The position numbers and the translations under genes were made by a program. The notes under the pieces are model-generated. The model searched no databases. It had not been told where the DNA came from and saw only the letters and a program-made list of their open reading frames with translations. A DNA stretch of 39,365 bases from a virus: IMG/VR virus record IMGVR_UViG_3300020383_000012, positions 1 through 39,365 of that record; one strand, given 5' to 3'. Every line of letters starts with the position of its first letter. Position 1 is the first letter of the stretch. Below, one piece after another: positions 25,601-31,545 of this stretch.

Positions 25601-26110
25601 CAGAAAACGATTGCCAACCTCCAGTACTGCAACGAGACCCTCCCGGTGGGGATGAACCGGACGACCGATGTGCTGACCGGGGAGGACAAATATCTGGTCA
25701 CCGATGCTGCCGCCCACGAATACATGGAGAAGGTCTGCACGGTGAACGACTGGCTCGGGGTTCTCGGGCCCAACATCGAGGCACTGACCGCGACCCCCAC
25801 GATGGTCAAGACCGCTGAGATTGTGGACCCGGAGGGATTTGGCAAATACAAACTAGGCATCCGGGACGGGGTGCTCGCCCACTACCAGAAGACAGGGGAG
25901 AGACCGAGCCTTGCAGCGAGCGGACAACTCTCCATCCTGCTAGGCATCCCGGTGTCGAGTGGGTACGCTGGTCCGGTCCTCAAGCTGTACCAGAACCTCT
26001 ATTCAAAGCAGGATAAGGCTCAGACCCAGAAGACCCGGATGAACGCACTCAAGCAGCGCCCGAAGGATACCATGACGAAACTCCAGGGTATCAGGAGCAG
26101 GACAGTCTAA
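22697..26110 (+). CDS. Large internal virion / ejection protein, 1137 aa
   Basis: Last large gene of the virion block. The N-terminal 60 residues are a small beta-like domain (MWDVRGQKFITVPEDRVEEF). Then come several Gly/Ala/Val-rich hydrophobic stretches at about residues 135-160, 205-230 and 250-285 (for example TFGVIGGVFGGALGTVIGGG), and another near 820-845 (LTAAFLGTAVGGPAGIATGA). The rest is mostly charged helix. Size and hydrophobic-helical make-up match the largest ejection proteins of podoviruses (T7 gp16-like role). No transglycosylase or protease motif was seen. Motif copies at 23138-23148, 24528-24537 and 25348-25357. Confidence 0.68.
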   Translation: MAKMWDVRGQKFITVPEDRVEEFFRSGYYSFPRGAEVHVELPNGEFHPIKEDKLPLLFAGGGSYDTAQARQHRAEVEEYGDAVGTGVATGIGVTRGLLTEPAADWLLANATPLTEEDIAKYSRANPYATGVVGQTLGVGLGVGAAFLTGGGTAVGQAGLRGTVGAGASLTAKQLAKKATNLIPAVGAARLGMGAERAIGGLIGIERAGTVVTKALGVGAAGAVGGLVEGGSYAAADVIAEEVLGDPSRTATEMMGEVGTFGVIGGVFGGALGTVIGGGAALLRGIRGTEEILGAPISSQAGKVMDRISSAIGKGDYTELRRLTEDPDYAWKVLNGDDVLEGAAKDSAQVFDDMAGTFDEISSLTKGSKKGERMLQEVVTGNEWRALHEGYESLQQFRAALKEQIKNPAGFDVGALKQLRESADFVLDNTRKHLEDLWGVKLAVDPANPSAGWQVVTKKKALVTSGEQPLAGEVLTPSTFKDVHVYTPMELSPHVGPNPEWGNFSGRMFNKLDEFKKISDGQTFQTGGTKQGFNTYGLLSRETGGLRTLLENGDVWGVKAATMQREVNKAYSDLLRHWPEFQAQFGRKVGGKHRADMDKILTMLRKLKGEDAPPVRPGDPAGGSTMVDVDANQLRIDELNGQMGGEGPVINAPNEVVSQAWDGFMETPSLSGELVDDLTVLRQTNRPPSDFVEYSDTFVWSLNAEGRKQADLLLMGDELTNLTNANAQARAAIDPSAATAGESGQKMVEDRIRQMKLADTFRAYEAYILATQRHYGVNKGTQTLANMATLKSSYGDLAQTVNGMNALKKMGDSSGLGLTAAFLGTAVGGPAGIATGAVVAAIMNPAKALRTRAALLGLKSKVVARRDLAINRAVSRIVKPSKRAIPGGIQYDNLGRVREPWLRKLHHLRRIEEEERVKKREELRPVAAQARDTLEVISSLSENPERLNNILAKGLTSIDGAPQLQAAMVQKTIANLQYCNETLPVGMNRTTDVLTGEDKYLVTDAAAHEYMEKVCTVNDWLGVLGPNIEALTATPTMVKTAEIVDPEGFGKYKLGIRDGVLAHYQKTGERPSLAASGQLSILLGIPVSSGYAGPVLKLYQNLYSKQDKAQTQKTRMNALKQRPKDTMTKLQGIRSRTV

Positions 26111-26397
26111 TGGACCCAGTCGAGATTGTCGGTGGCGCAGGCACAGCGGGGCTCCTGGCGGCTGGCGGCTATCGACTGCTCGTTATGCTTGAGCAGAGCA
26201 TGAAGCGTAACAAAGGCACCACAGACAACGACCAGCTCCGGTGCATCAACACCCACCTCCAGAAGCTCGTGGCAGTCACCGAGCAAAGCGCACGGGATTT
26301 GAAAGAGCTTAAGGGTCTGGTGTATGATGTGAAAGCTAAACAGGAGCAGCGGGAGGCCATTGAGGACGACCGGCTCCGCAGGGTAGGAGGGGTTTGA
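26110..26397 (+). CDS. Small membrane-associated protein, 95 aa
   Basis: Starts in a TAATG overlap with the ejection gene and stops in a TGATG overlap with the next gene. One weak N-terminal hydrophobic segment (IVGGAGTAGLLAAGGYRLLVML, residues about 5-26) is followed by a charged coiled-coil-like helix with HLQKLVAVTEQSARDLKELK. This layout (one membrane helix, long cytoplasmic or periplasmic coil) is seen in small lysis-region proteins such as Rz-like spanins and some holins. Function not assignable. Confidence 0.6.
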   Translation: MDPVEIVGGAGTAGLLAAGGYRLLVMLEQSMKRNKGTTDNDQLRCINTHLQKLVAVTEQSARDLKELKGLVYDVKAKQEQREAIEDDRLRRVGGV

Positions 26398-26675
26398 TGG
26401 AACTGACAAAGGGTGCGGGGACAAGCGAAGGCAGACGGTCAGCGTTCGTGGTGGCGGCGTCAATTATTATGCCCCTGTTGGGTATCTTATGCGACCTGCT
26501 TCTGGACCACAAAATCGTTGATGGGACTATGGCAATGGCCACCGGGTTGGTCGCCAGCGCAATCGCAAGCTCGGGATATTCGTATTCGAGAGCAGCGGTG
26601 AAACGAGCGCACGTTCAGGCCGAGGCCATAAAAAAAAAACCGGTGGTACTTTGGCAAGACAACAAGCCGAGTTGA
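26397..26675 (+). CDS. Holin-like two-span membrane protein, 92 aa
   Basis: ATG 26397 overlaps the previous stop by one base. Two hydrophobic helices are visible: FVVAASIIMPLLGILCDLLL (about 18-37) and GTMAMATGLVASAIASSGY (about 44-62), followed by a basic C-terminus. Location five coding frames before the endolysin, size below 100 aa and two spans fit a class II holin. The gene ends after a run of ten A (26630-26639), from which a -1 shift would continue into the 26651-26893 frame. Confidence 0.55.
   Translation: MELTKGAGTSEGRRSAFVVAASIIMPLLGILCDLLLDHKIVDGTMAMATGLVASAIASSGYSYSRAAVKRAHVQAEAIKKKPVVLWQDNKPS
26630..26639 (+). other. A10 run, candidate -1 frameshift site
   Basis: Ten adenines are read in the holin-like frame as ATA AAA AAA AAA. 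This contains the classic slippery A-AAA-AAA heptamer. The -1 frame is open from at least 26570 through the run to 26893, and it contains no ATG, GTG or TTG between 26570 and 26651. A shift would join the two membrane helices to the 80-aa downstream frame. No downstream stem was verified. Confidence 0.4.
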
Positions 26676-26893
26676 CCAGGTTGGGCAGGGACCTATTTAG
26701 AGATAAAGCCTCTTCAGTAGATCAACCGTTCCTGCTCAACCTGGGCATAAACAAAGAGGGGGCCTTTGCCTCCGCAATGACCCGCCTCACCGGGGGGGAG
26801 AATTGGGAGATTGGGCTCGAAGGGGGCATCGAGAAACCATTCGATGCAGCGATGGACTGGGAAATCAGCAGTTTTGTCAGGGGGACGTGGTAA
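26651..26893 (+). CDS. Hypothetical 80-aa protein, possible frameshift extension
   Basis: The only in-frame start is TTG 26651, with GGTGG close upstream but no good ribosome site; it overlaps the holin-like gene by 25 bases. The protein looks soluble (LTRLGRDLFRDKASSVDQPF, then GAFASAMTRLTGGENW). Poor initiation together with the A10 slippery run just upstream suggests it may be made as a -1 frameshift tail of the holin-like protein. The motif at 26789-26798 encodes Leu-Thr-Gly-Gly. Its stop forms a TAATG overlap with the next frame. Confidence 0.5.
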   Translation: MARQQAELTRLGRDLFRDKASSVDQPFLLNLGINKEGAFASAMTRLTGGENWEIGLEGGIEKPFDAAMDWEISSFVRGTW

Positions 26894-27111
26894 TGAGTTT
26901 CACACACATCAGAGAAACCGTGCAAGAGGTCCTGGATTTGGTCCGGGAGGGAGCGACAACGAGATGCCAACTGTGGGAAAAAAACAGTACCCTTACACCG
27001 CTGCGGGACGACGAGCAGCGAAAGCCGCAGCAAAAAAGCGCGGTAAACCTGTCCGAACCAAGCGGAGAAAAAAGCGGTGACGTGGACAGCGAAGTATTGG
27101 CAGTCACATGA
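26893..27111 (+). CDS. Small protein, 72 aa, overprinted by a second gene
   Basis: Starts in a TAATG overlap at 26893. The first 24 residues form an amphipathic helix (THIRETVQEVLDLVREGATT); the rest is charged and low in complexity, as expected where another frame sets the sequence. The basic peptide gene 26964-27080 lies wholly inside it in another frame. It ends in an ATGA overlap with the 27108-27380 frame. Only the N-terminal third looks selected as protein. Confidence 0.5.
   Translation: MSFTHIRETVQEVLDLVREGATTRCQLWEKNSTLTPLRDDEQRKPQQKSAVNLSEPSGEKSGDVDSEVLAVT
26964..27080 (+). CDS. Small basic phage peptide of the PTVGKK/PYTAAGR type, 38 aa
   Basis: The sequence MPTVGKKQYPYTAAGRRAAK, then a Lys/Arg-rich end, strongly resembles a small protein I recall from many phages (MPxVGKKxFPYTxxGxxAA pattern). 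Function unknown; nucleic-acid binding is likely from its charge. GGGAGGGAG lies upstream at slightly long spacing. Its stop forms a GTGA overlap with the endolysin start at 27077, supporting real translation. It is nested in a different frame within the 26893-27111 gene. Confidence 0.7.
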   Translation: MPTVGKKQYPYTAAGRRAAKAAAKKRGKPVRTKRRKKR

Positions 27112-27514
27112 GTTCGCCTGCGACAGGCCCGAAAGTCCCTGCGACTGCGGACTCACCGAAGTCCACCCGGAACTCATCAGGCGAGCAGACCAAATCCGAG
27201 AGCAGATGGGCACCGCACTCATCTGCGGGTCAGGAGTCAGATGCCGTAAAAAGAACGAGGCGATTGGCGGACGTATTCGGTCGCTCCACCTACCATCCTC
27301 CGAACTGGGGCATGCCCTGGATCTTACTATTGCTCGTCGCAGCCTACGGACTCCTCTTGGTCTGGCTCGATTGGCCCTGACGGTCGAATCGGTGTGCCGG
27401 GACCTCGATATTGGGCGGGGTCTCTACACTTGGGGAGTCCACTTCGATGTCCGGGGCCTCCTGGGGATGCCCCCCGCACGTTGGATTGACCCCGCTTTCC
27501 CGTGGTCCGACTAA
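27077..27514 (+). CDS. Endolysin, M15-family zinc D,D/L,D-carboxypeptidase-like
   Basis: 145 aa single-domain peptidase. The family signature is clear: HEFACD at the N-terminus, CGSGVRCRKKNEAIGG (50-65), SLHLPSSELGHALDL (69-83) and VHFDVRG (121-127). Predicted zinc ligands are His71, Asp82 and His122. M15_3 enzymes cut stem-peptide bonds in peptidoglycan and act as phage endolysins. The start is GTG 27077 in a GTGA overlap, with GGAG upstream. There is no signal peptide, so it needs a holin; candidate membrane proteins lie just upstream and in an overlapping frame. It is the last gene of the late operon. Confidence 0.87.
   Translation: MTWTAKYWQSHEFACDRPESPCDCGLTEVHPELIRRADQIREQMGTALICGSGVRCRKKNEAIGGRIRSLHLPSSELGHALDLTIARRSLRTPLGLARLALTVESVCRDLDIGRGLYTWGVHFDVRGLLGMPPARWIDPAFPWSD
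27108..27380 (+). CDS. Possible overprinted protein with C-terminal membrane helix, 90 aa
   Basis: Lies completely inside the endolysin gene in the +1 frame. It begins in an ATGA overlap with the 26893-27111 stop. The first 65 residues are Ser/Pro/Thr/Lys-rich and probably disordered; the last 23 form a single strong membrane segment (MPWILLLLVAAYGLLLVWLDW) ending two residues before the stop. A tail-anchored membrane protein within the lysis cassette could be a holin, antiholin or spanin part, in an arrangement recalling Rz/Rz1 nesting. Chance opening of this frame in GC-rich DNA is a real alternative. Confidence 0.35.
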   Translation: MSSPATGPKVPATADSPKSTRNSSGEQTKSESRWAPHSSAGQESDAVKRTRRLADVFGRSTYHPPNWGMPWILLLLVAAYGLLLVWLDWP

Positions 27515-27544
27515 TCAAATAATGAACTTAGTGCATAATTAGGG

Positions 27545-27601
27545 TTGCGCTTCCGTGCGGTCTCCTATACCTACCGCTCATACACTTTTATGGAGATTCA
27601 C
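27545..27601 (+). promoter_or_regulatory. Weak promoter and shared leader before the recombination operon
   Basis: TTGCGC (27545-27550) and TATACC (27566-27571) are separated by 15 bases, a poor sigma70-like pair. Just downstream lies ACACTTTTAT (27581-27590) followed by GGAGATTCAC and ATG 27602. The same ACACTTTTAT-GGAG leader precedes the starts at 37714 and, on the minus strand, 39176. Confidence 0.4.
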
Positions 27602-28558
27602 ATGGAACTGATACCTTTGGGCTCGACAGAGCAGAACGCCATTATGGGCACAAACACCTACGCCGGACCGTGGGATGTCTTCTCACGGAGGGCATATCCG
27701 CAGGACGACGAGGACAAGCCGCACCTGAGAATGGGCAGAATGATTGAGCCTTTCCTCATCAAGGCCGCGCTGTCTTTTCTTGACCCCGAGTGGCTGGTGC
27801 TTCTCGGAATGGACCCCGCATTTGTTAAGACGTGGACGTGGAAACCCGGCAAATCTGAGTTCGTGGACATCACCAAGGACGGCATCACCTGTCCCCTGCG
27901 CTCCACTTGTGACGGCAAAATCGTGGCGAGCCCCCGACACCAGCGACCGCTGATGCTCATCGAGGCGAAGTTGGTAATCTACTCGGACAGTGACCTCTGG
28001 AGTTACCCCCTCTCAGCGCAGCAGATGCACCCGGACACCCTCCGGGAGTCGGTCATCCCCCAGATGTATTACGACCAAGCGCAGTCTCACCTCATGAGAT
28101 TCCCCGATGTGCAGGTCTGCCTGCTGCCGGTGCTGTTTAACTACACCTCCAAGCCGGAGGTGTATTACGTCGCCCGGAACAACGAGCGGATTGCCGAGAT
28201 GCAGAAAGCCTGTTGGGAGTTCTGGGTTGCTCACATTGTCGGAGAGGCCCCCCCGGTGAGCGATGCGAGCAAGGGAATGACTCAATACCTCGCACTTCAG
28301 GAGGCGACGAACGAGATGTACGCTCCTGCAACTGACCGAGCTATTGACCTGATGGAAGCCTTTTACAAAACGAAGGACGAACAGGTTGCAGTTGACAGCA
28401 AACTTGATGGTATCACCAACGAGTTGAAGAAGATGGTGGTGGACACCGGGGGGTGGGGACTTGCCTTCGGGGACAGCCGCCTCAATTACAAGCCGAATAA
28501 AAATGGACAGAGACGACTCTCTACGAAAGGACTGCGACGTGACTGCTTTATCAAATAA
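27602..28558 (+). CDS. YqaJ/RecE-like exonuclease (PD-(D/E)XK)
   Basis: 318 aa. ATG 27602 was chosen for the GGAG nine bases upstream. Family features: STEQNAIMGTN near the N-terminus, HLRMGRMIEPF (about 41-51), CDGK with the metal-binding Asp near 104, IEAK (120-123) with the Glu-x-Lys of the nuclease core, and YYDQAQSHLM, the usual Gln motif. These enzymes degrade the 5' strand of DNA ends so that the partner annealing protein, encoded next, can load. Together they form the phage recombination pair. A motif copy at 28248-28257 encodes Ala-Pro-Pro-Val. Confidence 0.8.
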   Translation: MELIPLGSTEQNAIMGTNTYAGPWDVFSRRAYPQDDEDKPHLRMGRMIEPFLIKAALSFLDPEWLVLLGMDPAFVKTWTWKPGKSEFVDITKDGITCPLRSTCDGKIVASPRHQRPLMLIEAKLVIYSDSDLWSYPLSAQQMHPDTLRESVIPQMYYDQAQSHLMRFPDVQVCLLPVLFNYTSKPEVYYVARNNERIAEMQKACWEFWVAHIVGEAPPVSDASKGMTQYLALQEATNEMYAPATDRAIDLMEAFYKTKDEQVAVDSKLDGITNELKKMVVDTGGWGLAFGDSRLNYKPNKNGQRRLSTKGLRRDCFIK

Positions 28559-29351
28559 CCTCCCTGTTTTCGACATTGCCATCTTCGAGCAAATGAAACC
28601 CTTTGCGGAGTACCTCGCCGGGAGCATGACAATCCCCCAGCGGTATCAGAAGAAACCGGCTGACATTGTGACTGCCTTCCTAAAGGGGCAGGAGCTGGGG
28701 CTCGCACCCATCGCCTCCCTCGAAGCGTTCAACATGATTCAAGGGACAAGCTGCCTCACAGCAGACTTCTTCCTCGCCCTGATTCAGGCGCACCCCGCCT
28801 ACGATGGGCATGAGGAGATGACCTTCTCCAAGATTGAGGAGGCAGGCAAAGCGGTCTGCACCTTTATCCGCAAGGGCAAGCGGTACACACGGGAGTTCTC
28901 CATCAAGGATGCCCAGCGACGGGGGCACTGGGGGAAGCGGGGCCCGTGGTCCACCGACCCGTGGCGGATGCTGCAAATCCGGGCGCGGACCTTTGCCGGG
29001 AGGGATGCGTTCTCCGATGCCCTCAAAGGATTCACCACCGAGGACGAGGTCCGGGACATCCACGAACTCAAAGCTGCGGAGACCAGCCAGCCGACAGGCA
29101 CCACCCGGGTGGAACAGGTTGCAGCACTCACCACCGGGGGGGATGACCCCAAGGTAGTGGAGGGGGAATTTGAGGTTGCAGTGAAAGCCTCGAAGCCTGC
29201 TGACGACAAGCGGCACCGGGAGCCAGTGGCTAAGAAACCGCCAGCAAAGAAGGCACCTGCCAAGAAACCATCCACAAAAAAGGCACCGGCAAAACCCCGG
29301 AGCACCGAGCAGGCGAACCTCCTCCCGCCTCCGGGGAAGGGTCTGGCGTGA
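28539..29351 (+). CDS. RecT-like single-strand annealing protein with lysine-rich tail
   Basis: 270 aa from GTG 28539, chosen for the AAAGGA site eight bases before; an ATG at 28503 would add 12 residues. The N-terminal half has the RecT/Bet-type pattern: PADIVTAFLKGQELGLAPI, then LEAFNMIQGTSCLTADFFLA, as in phage annealing proteins that bind resected ends. An Arg-rich WRMLQIRARTFAGRDAF helix follows. The last roughly 50 residues are Lys/Ala/Pro repeats (AKKPPAKKAPAKKPSTKKAP) like a histone H1 tail, unusual on a RecT protein. It overlaps the exonuclease by 20 bases and the prim-pol by GTGA. A motif copy at 29133-29142 encodes Thr-Thr-Gly-Gly. Confidence 0.78.
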   Translation: MTALSNNLPVFDIAIFEQMKPFAEYLAGSMTIPQRYQKKPADIVTAFLKGQELGLAPIASLEAFNMIQGTSCLTADFFLALIQAHPAYDGHEEMTFSKIEEAGKAVCTFIRKGKRYTREFSIKDAQRRGHWGKRGPWSTDPWRMLQIRARTFAGRDAFSDALKGFTTEDEVRDIHELKAAETSQPTGTTRVEQVAALTTGGDDPKVVEGEFEVAVKASKPADDKRHREPVAKKPPAKKAPAKKPSTKKAPAKPRSTEQANLLPPPGKGLA

Positions 29352-30235
29352 AGACCCCCTATCCAGACGGGTTAATGGGGAAGTGGGCCAAGTGGTACTT
29401 TGAACAGGGGTGGCCTGTGTTCCCCATTTGGCCCACCGCTCATGAGGGGGACCAGTGGCTCGACCACTGCTCCTGCCGCAACGGGCCCCGCTGCCCCGAC
29501 CCCTGTAAGCACCCCAGGATTGGAGACTATCTGGGGAAAATTACAGGGCTGGATGTGGACCTCGCCTGGAACATGAACCCCACCAGCGTGATTGGTATCA
29601 GGTGTGACTCGCTCACCGTGATTGATCTTGACGGAGCGGCAGGCATCGAAGCCTTTCGTGAACTCAGGGAGAGTCACGGTGCGCCCCCCCCAAAGACACC
29701 AACTGTCTTCACCGGGGGGGGCGGTTTCCACCTCTACTTCAGAGGGCTCTCAGGCGTCCGCAACAAGGTCGAGTTGGTGAAGGGGGTCGATGTCCGGGCT
29801 CAGGGCGGCTACGTCATAGCGCCGCCCTCACGGACTCTCAAGGGGGGTTACCACTGGATGGAGGGCAGGGAACCGTGGACTCTCCCCCTGGCTCCCCTCC
29901 CCGAGTGGCTGGCGGGGCTTCTGGTGGAGCCGGTCGAGGACAAAAGCCCCCCCGGTGTCCGGGAACACTGCGAGCCTTGGGAACCAAATTTAGGGGCCTT
30001 CAAAGAAATCTTCGAGGGGGCCAGGAACGACGGGTTGGTTCGAGTCTGCGGGAGCCTCTTCAACGCCTATTCGGGGCGGGATGCCCTGCCCTACTACGAG
30101 GTGGCGGGGCAGGTGGAGAAGGCCATGCGAATCGTAAACGAGGAGAAGGTGCGCCCCCCAGTGGACCACCGGGAGATTGCCTCAATTGTGCAGAAAATGG
30201 TGAAACGAAATGAACGCAAACGATGCCAAGCTTGA
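29348..30235 (+). CDS. Bifunctional primase-polymerase (Prim-Pol)
   Basis: 295 aa, GTG start in a GTGA overlap. The N-terminal AEP-type domain shows WPVFPIWP, a Cys cluster with HCSCRNGPRCPDPCKHPR, VIDLDG (Asp93, Asp95 as metal ligands), TGGGGFHLYF with His128, and GVDVRAQGGYVIAPPS. The C-terminus (RNDGLVRVCGSLFNAYSG and the DHREIASIVQKM helix) fits a PriCT-like domain. It should make primers and possibly extend DNA; it is the only polymerase-like enzyme seen in the genome. Motif copies at 29711-29721 (within the active-site GGGG) and 29947-29956. Confidence 0.87.
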   Translation: MKTPYPDGLMGKWAKWYFEQGWPVFPIWPTAHEGDQWLDHCSCRNGPRCPDPCKHPRIGDYLGKITGLDVDLAWNMNPTSVIGIRCDSLTVIDLDGAAGIEAFRELRESHGAPPPKTPTVFTGGGGFHLYFRGLSGVRNKVELVKGVDVRAQGGYVIAPPSRTLKGGYHWMEGREPWTLPLAPLPEWLAGLLVEPVEDKSPPGVREHCEPWEPNLGAFKEIFEGARNDGLVRVCGSLFNAYSGRDALPYYEVAGQVEKAMRIVNEEKVRPPVDHREIASIVQKMVKRNERKRCQA

Positions 30236-30380
30236 GCAGCGGTGCGCGGACTTGGAGCGTGATATTCTGGCTCTCGAACGCATGCTGCGGCGGAACACGC
30301 AATATTGGTGGGCCTCCGCTGTGCTCTGGTTCGCTTTCTCCTCATTCAACGTAGCAATGAGACTTATGGAGAGGACATGA
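30210..30380 (+). CDS. Small coiled-coil plus membrane-helix protein, 56 aa
   Basis: Starts within the end of the prim-pol gene (26-base overlap) and stops in an ATGA overlap with the next gene. It has an N-terminal charged helix (KLEQRCADLERDILALERML) and one hydrophobic segment (YWWASAVLWFAFSSFNVAM, about 32-50). Function unknown; the arrangement suggests a small inner-membrane protein. It is short, but the overlaps on both sides favour a real gene. Confidence 0.6.
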   Translation: MNANDAKLEQRCADLERDILALERMLRRNTQYWWASAVLWFAFSSFNVAMRLMERT

Positions 30381-30502
30381 AAACAGTTAAATTTTACGAA
30401 GAAACCATCCAGATGGTGAAGAAGAGATTTTATTTAGCAATGACCGGATGGGCACTCACCGCAGCGTATCTGTGGGCCCATTGGTTTTTTGACCACAACT
30501 AA
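30377..30502 (+). CDS. Small single-span membrane protein, 41 aa
   Basis: ATG 30377 lies in an ATGA overlap with the preceding tiny gene. The first 18 residues are charged (KFYEETIQMVKKRF), the remainder a membrane helix (YLAMTGWALTAAYLWAHWFF). The pair of tiny membrane proteins at 30210 and 30377 may work together; no function can be assigned. Confidence 0.55.
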   Translation: MKTVKFYEETIQMVKKRFYLAMTGWALTAAYLWAHWFFDHN

Positions 30503-30516
30503 GAAGGAGTGTAGAA

Positions 30517-30771
30517 ATGTCAGCAATTGAACTGGAAGTAAGCCCAGCGCAGGAACACCTTGAGAGTCTAGCGACCCAGCTTGTGGAGACACAACACGCA
30601 GTACTCTCCATGTCGGGGGTTCTCGACTATTTCCGTGAGCGGTGCGAGAAGCTGGAGCGCAAACTGGAGGGCATGCATGGAGGAGGGGAAGAGCGCGGTC
30701 AAGCAGGCTCTGGAGAGGTATTACAAGACCCAGGAGCCACCGAAGCCGAGAAAGAAGAGGAAGTCCACTAA
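30517..30771 (+). CDS. Hypothetical helical protein, 84 aa
   Basis: Strong ribosome site (AAGGAG) before ATG 30517. The N-terminal 50 residues form a coiled-coil-like helix (EHLESLATQLVETQHAVLSM, then YFRERCEKLERKLEGM). The last 30 residues are Gly/Glu-rich and lie in the region that overlaps the start of the VRR-NUC gene in another frame (30677-30771), so only the helical part may be under selection as protein. Confidence 0.6.
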   Translation: MSAIELEVSPAQEHLESLATQLVETQHAVLSMSGVLDYFRERCEKLERKLEGMHGGGEERGQAGSGEVLQDPGATEAEKEEEVH

Positions 30772-31345
30772 TCCCGATGTCCCCCTGGAGCGGGTCGAGC
30801 ACTCGAAGCTCGCACGGACCTTACGAAACCTTGGCCTGTTCTGGATTCACGTCCCGAACGAGGGCAAGCGGTCAGTGATTCAGGGGGCCCGACTTAGAAA
30901 TTTAGGGATGCTAAAGGGTGTGAGCGACTTCATTATTTTCGACCCGACTCCCCGGGGGGGTTATGTAGGGGTCGCAATAGAGATGAAGCGCATCAAGCAC
31001 TCATCAACGAGTGAGGAACAGATTGAGTTCCTCCAAAAGATGGCCGCTCGGGGATACCTGGCGGTGATTACAAAAGGACACGCCGCCGCAGAAGAAGTGT
31101 TAAGGCGTGTCGGATTTTTAGAAGGAGTACCAAATGCCTGTAGTGAAGAAATCAACAATCGCATCAGACAGATTGACGAAGTATGCAAGTCGCAGAGGGA
31201 TGACCCAGGAGAAGCTAGCCTTGATTTTGGGGGTCACGCAGGAGACAATCTCCCGCTGGATGAGCGGCAGCTCGACGCCCCGACTGGAGATGGCAGTGCG
31301 AATCCAAGACCTGACGAAACGGGTGCACCCAAAGGACTGGTTTAA
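30677..31345 (+). CDS. VRR-NUC domain nuclease
   Basis: 222 aa from ATG 30677, chosen for GGAGG nine bases upstream. After a basic leader (PPKPRKKRKS) comes a VRR-NUC fold: HSKLARTLRNLGLFWIHVPN, GMLKGVSDFIIF (Asp84), AIEMKR (Glu102, Lys104) and EEQIEFLQKM (Gln115). These PD-(D/E)XK-type enzymes include stand-alone phage nucleases that act on branched DNA. The domain ends at about residue 148; the remaining 74 residues are low in order and overlap the XRE gene in another frame. The motif at 30951-30960 encodes Pro-Arg-Gly-Gly inside the domain. Confidence 0.8.
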   Translation: MEEGKSAVKQALERYYKTQEPPKPRKKRKSTNPDVPLERVEHSKLARTLRNLGLFWIHVPNEGKRSVIQGARLRNLGMLKGVSDFIIFDPTPRGGYVGVAIEMKRIKHSSTSEEQIEFLQKMAARGYLAVITKGHAAAEEVLRRVGFLEGVPNACSEEINNRIRQIDEVCKSQRDDPGEASLDFGGHAGDNLPLDERQLDAPTGDGSANPRPDETGAPKGLV

Positions 31346-31388
31346 AGATGTCGTTGCGAAGGAACCAAAAAGTGCTCGAAGACCTTGA
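31134..31388 (+). CDS. XRE-family helix-turn-helix regulator, 84 aa
   Basis: Strong AAGGAG site before ATG 31134. Residues about 12-60 form a Cro/CI-type HTH: ASRRGMTQEKLALILGVTQE (helices 1-2) and the recognition helix TISRWMSGSSTPRLEM. The short C-terminus (HPKDWFKDV) is typical of phage XRE proteins. It could control the early promoters with GTATAC elements or the palindromic sites near 1195 and 1620; binding is not shown. It shares 212 bases with the VRR-NUC frame and 41 with the next gene. No integrase is present, so a role in switching expression is more likely than lysogeny. Confidence 0.85.
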   Translation: MPVVKKSTIASDRLTKYASRRGMTQEKLALILGVTQETISRWMSGSSTPRLEMAVRIQDLTKRVHPKDWFKDVVAKEPKSARRP

Positions 31389-31545
31389 GCGCATAGCGAG
31401 GGGGGGGGATGACGATGGTGTGGAATTTCTTAAGGGCTTGGTGGCGATCATGCGACAACTATGCATGCTCCAGGCTAGCAATTTGGCGCTTGAGAAGGAG
31501 AACGAAAAGCTCAAAGAACGGTTGGTGAGTGTCTCCGAGCCCTAG
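31348..31545 (+). CDS. Small coiled-coil protein with a G9 tract, 65 aa
   Basis: ATG 31348 is two bases after the VRR-NUC stop and inside the XRE gene. The protein is helical with a leucine-rich coil at the C-terminus (ASNLALEKENEKLKERLVSV). The longest G-run in the window, nine G at 31400-31408, encodes Arg-Gly-Gly; slippage there would truncate the protein. Its TAG stop shares the CTAG sequence (31542-31545) with the stop of the convergent gene. Confidence 0.6.
   Translation: MSLRRNQKVLEDLERIARGGDDDGVEFLKGLVAIMRQLCMLQASNLALEKENEKLKERLVSVSEP

Noticed and set aside
27108-27380. Calling this frame the definite holin
   Set aside because: The membrane helix is convincing, but the frame lies in another gene with a well-conserved enzyme fold, so chance opening cannot be excluded. 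Reported at low confidence instead.
31134-31388. XRE protein as evidence for lysogeny
   Set aside because: No integrase, excisionase, partition gene or attachment site was found; XRE proteins also occur in strictly lytic phages.
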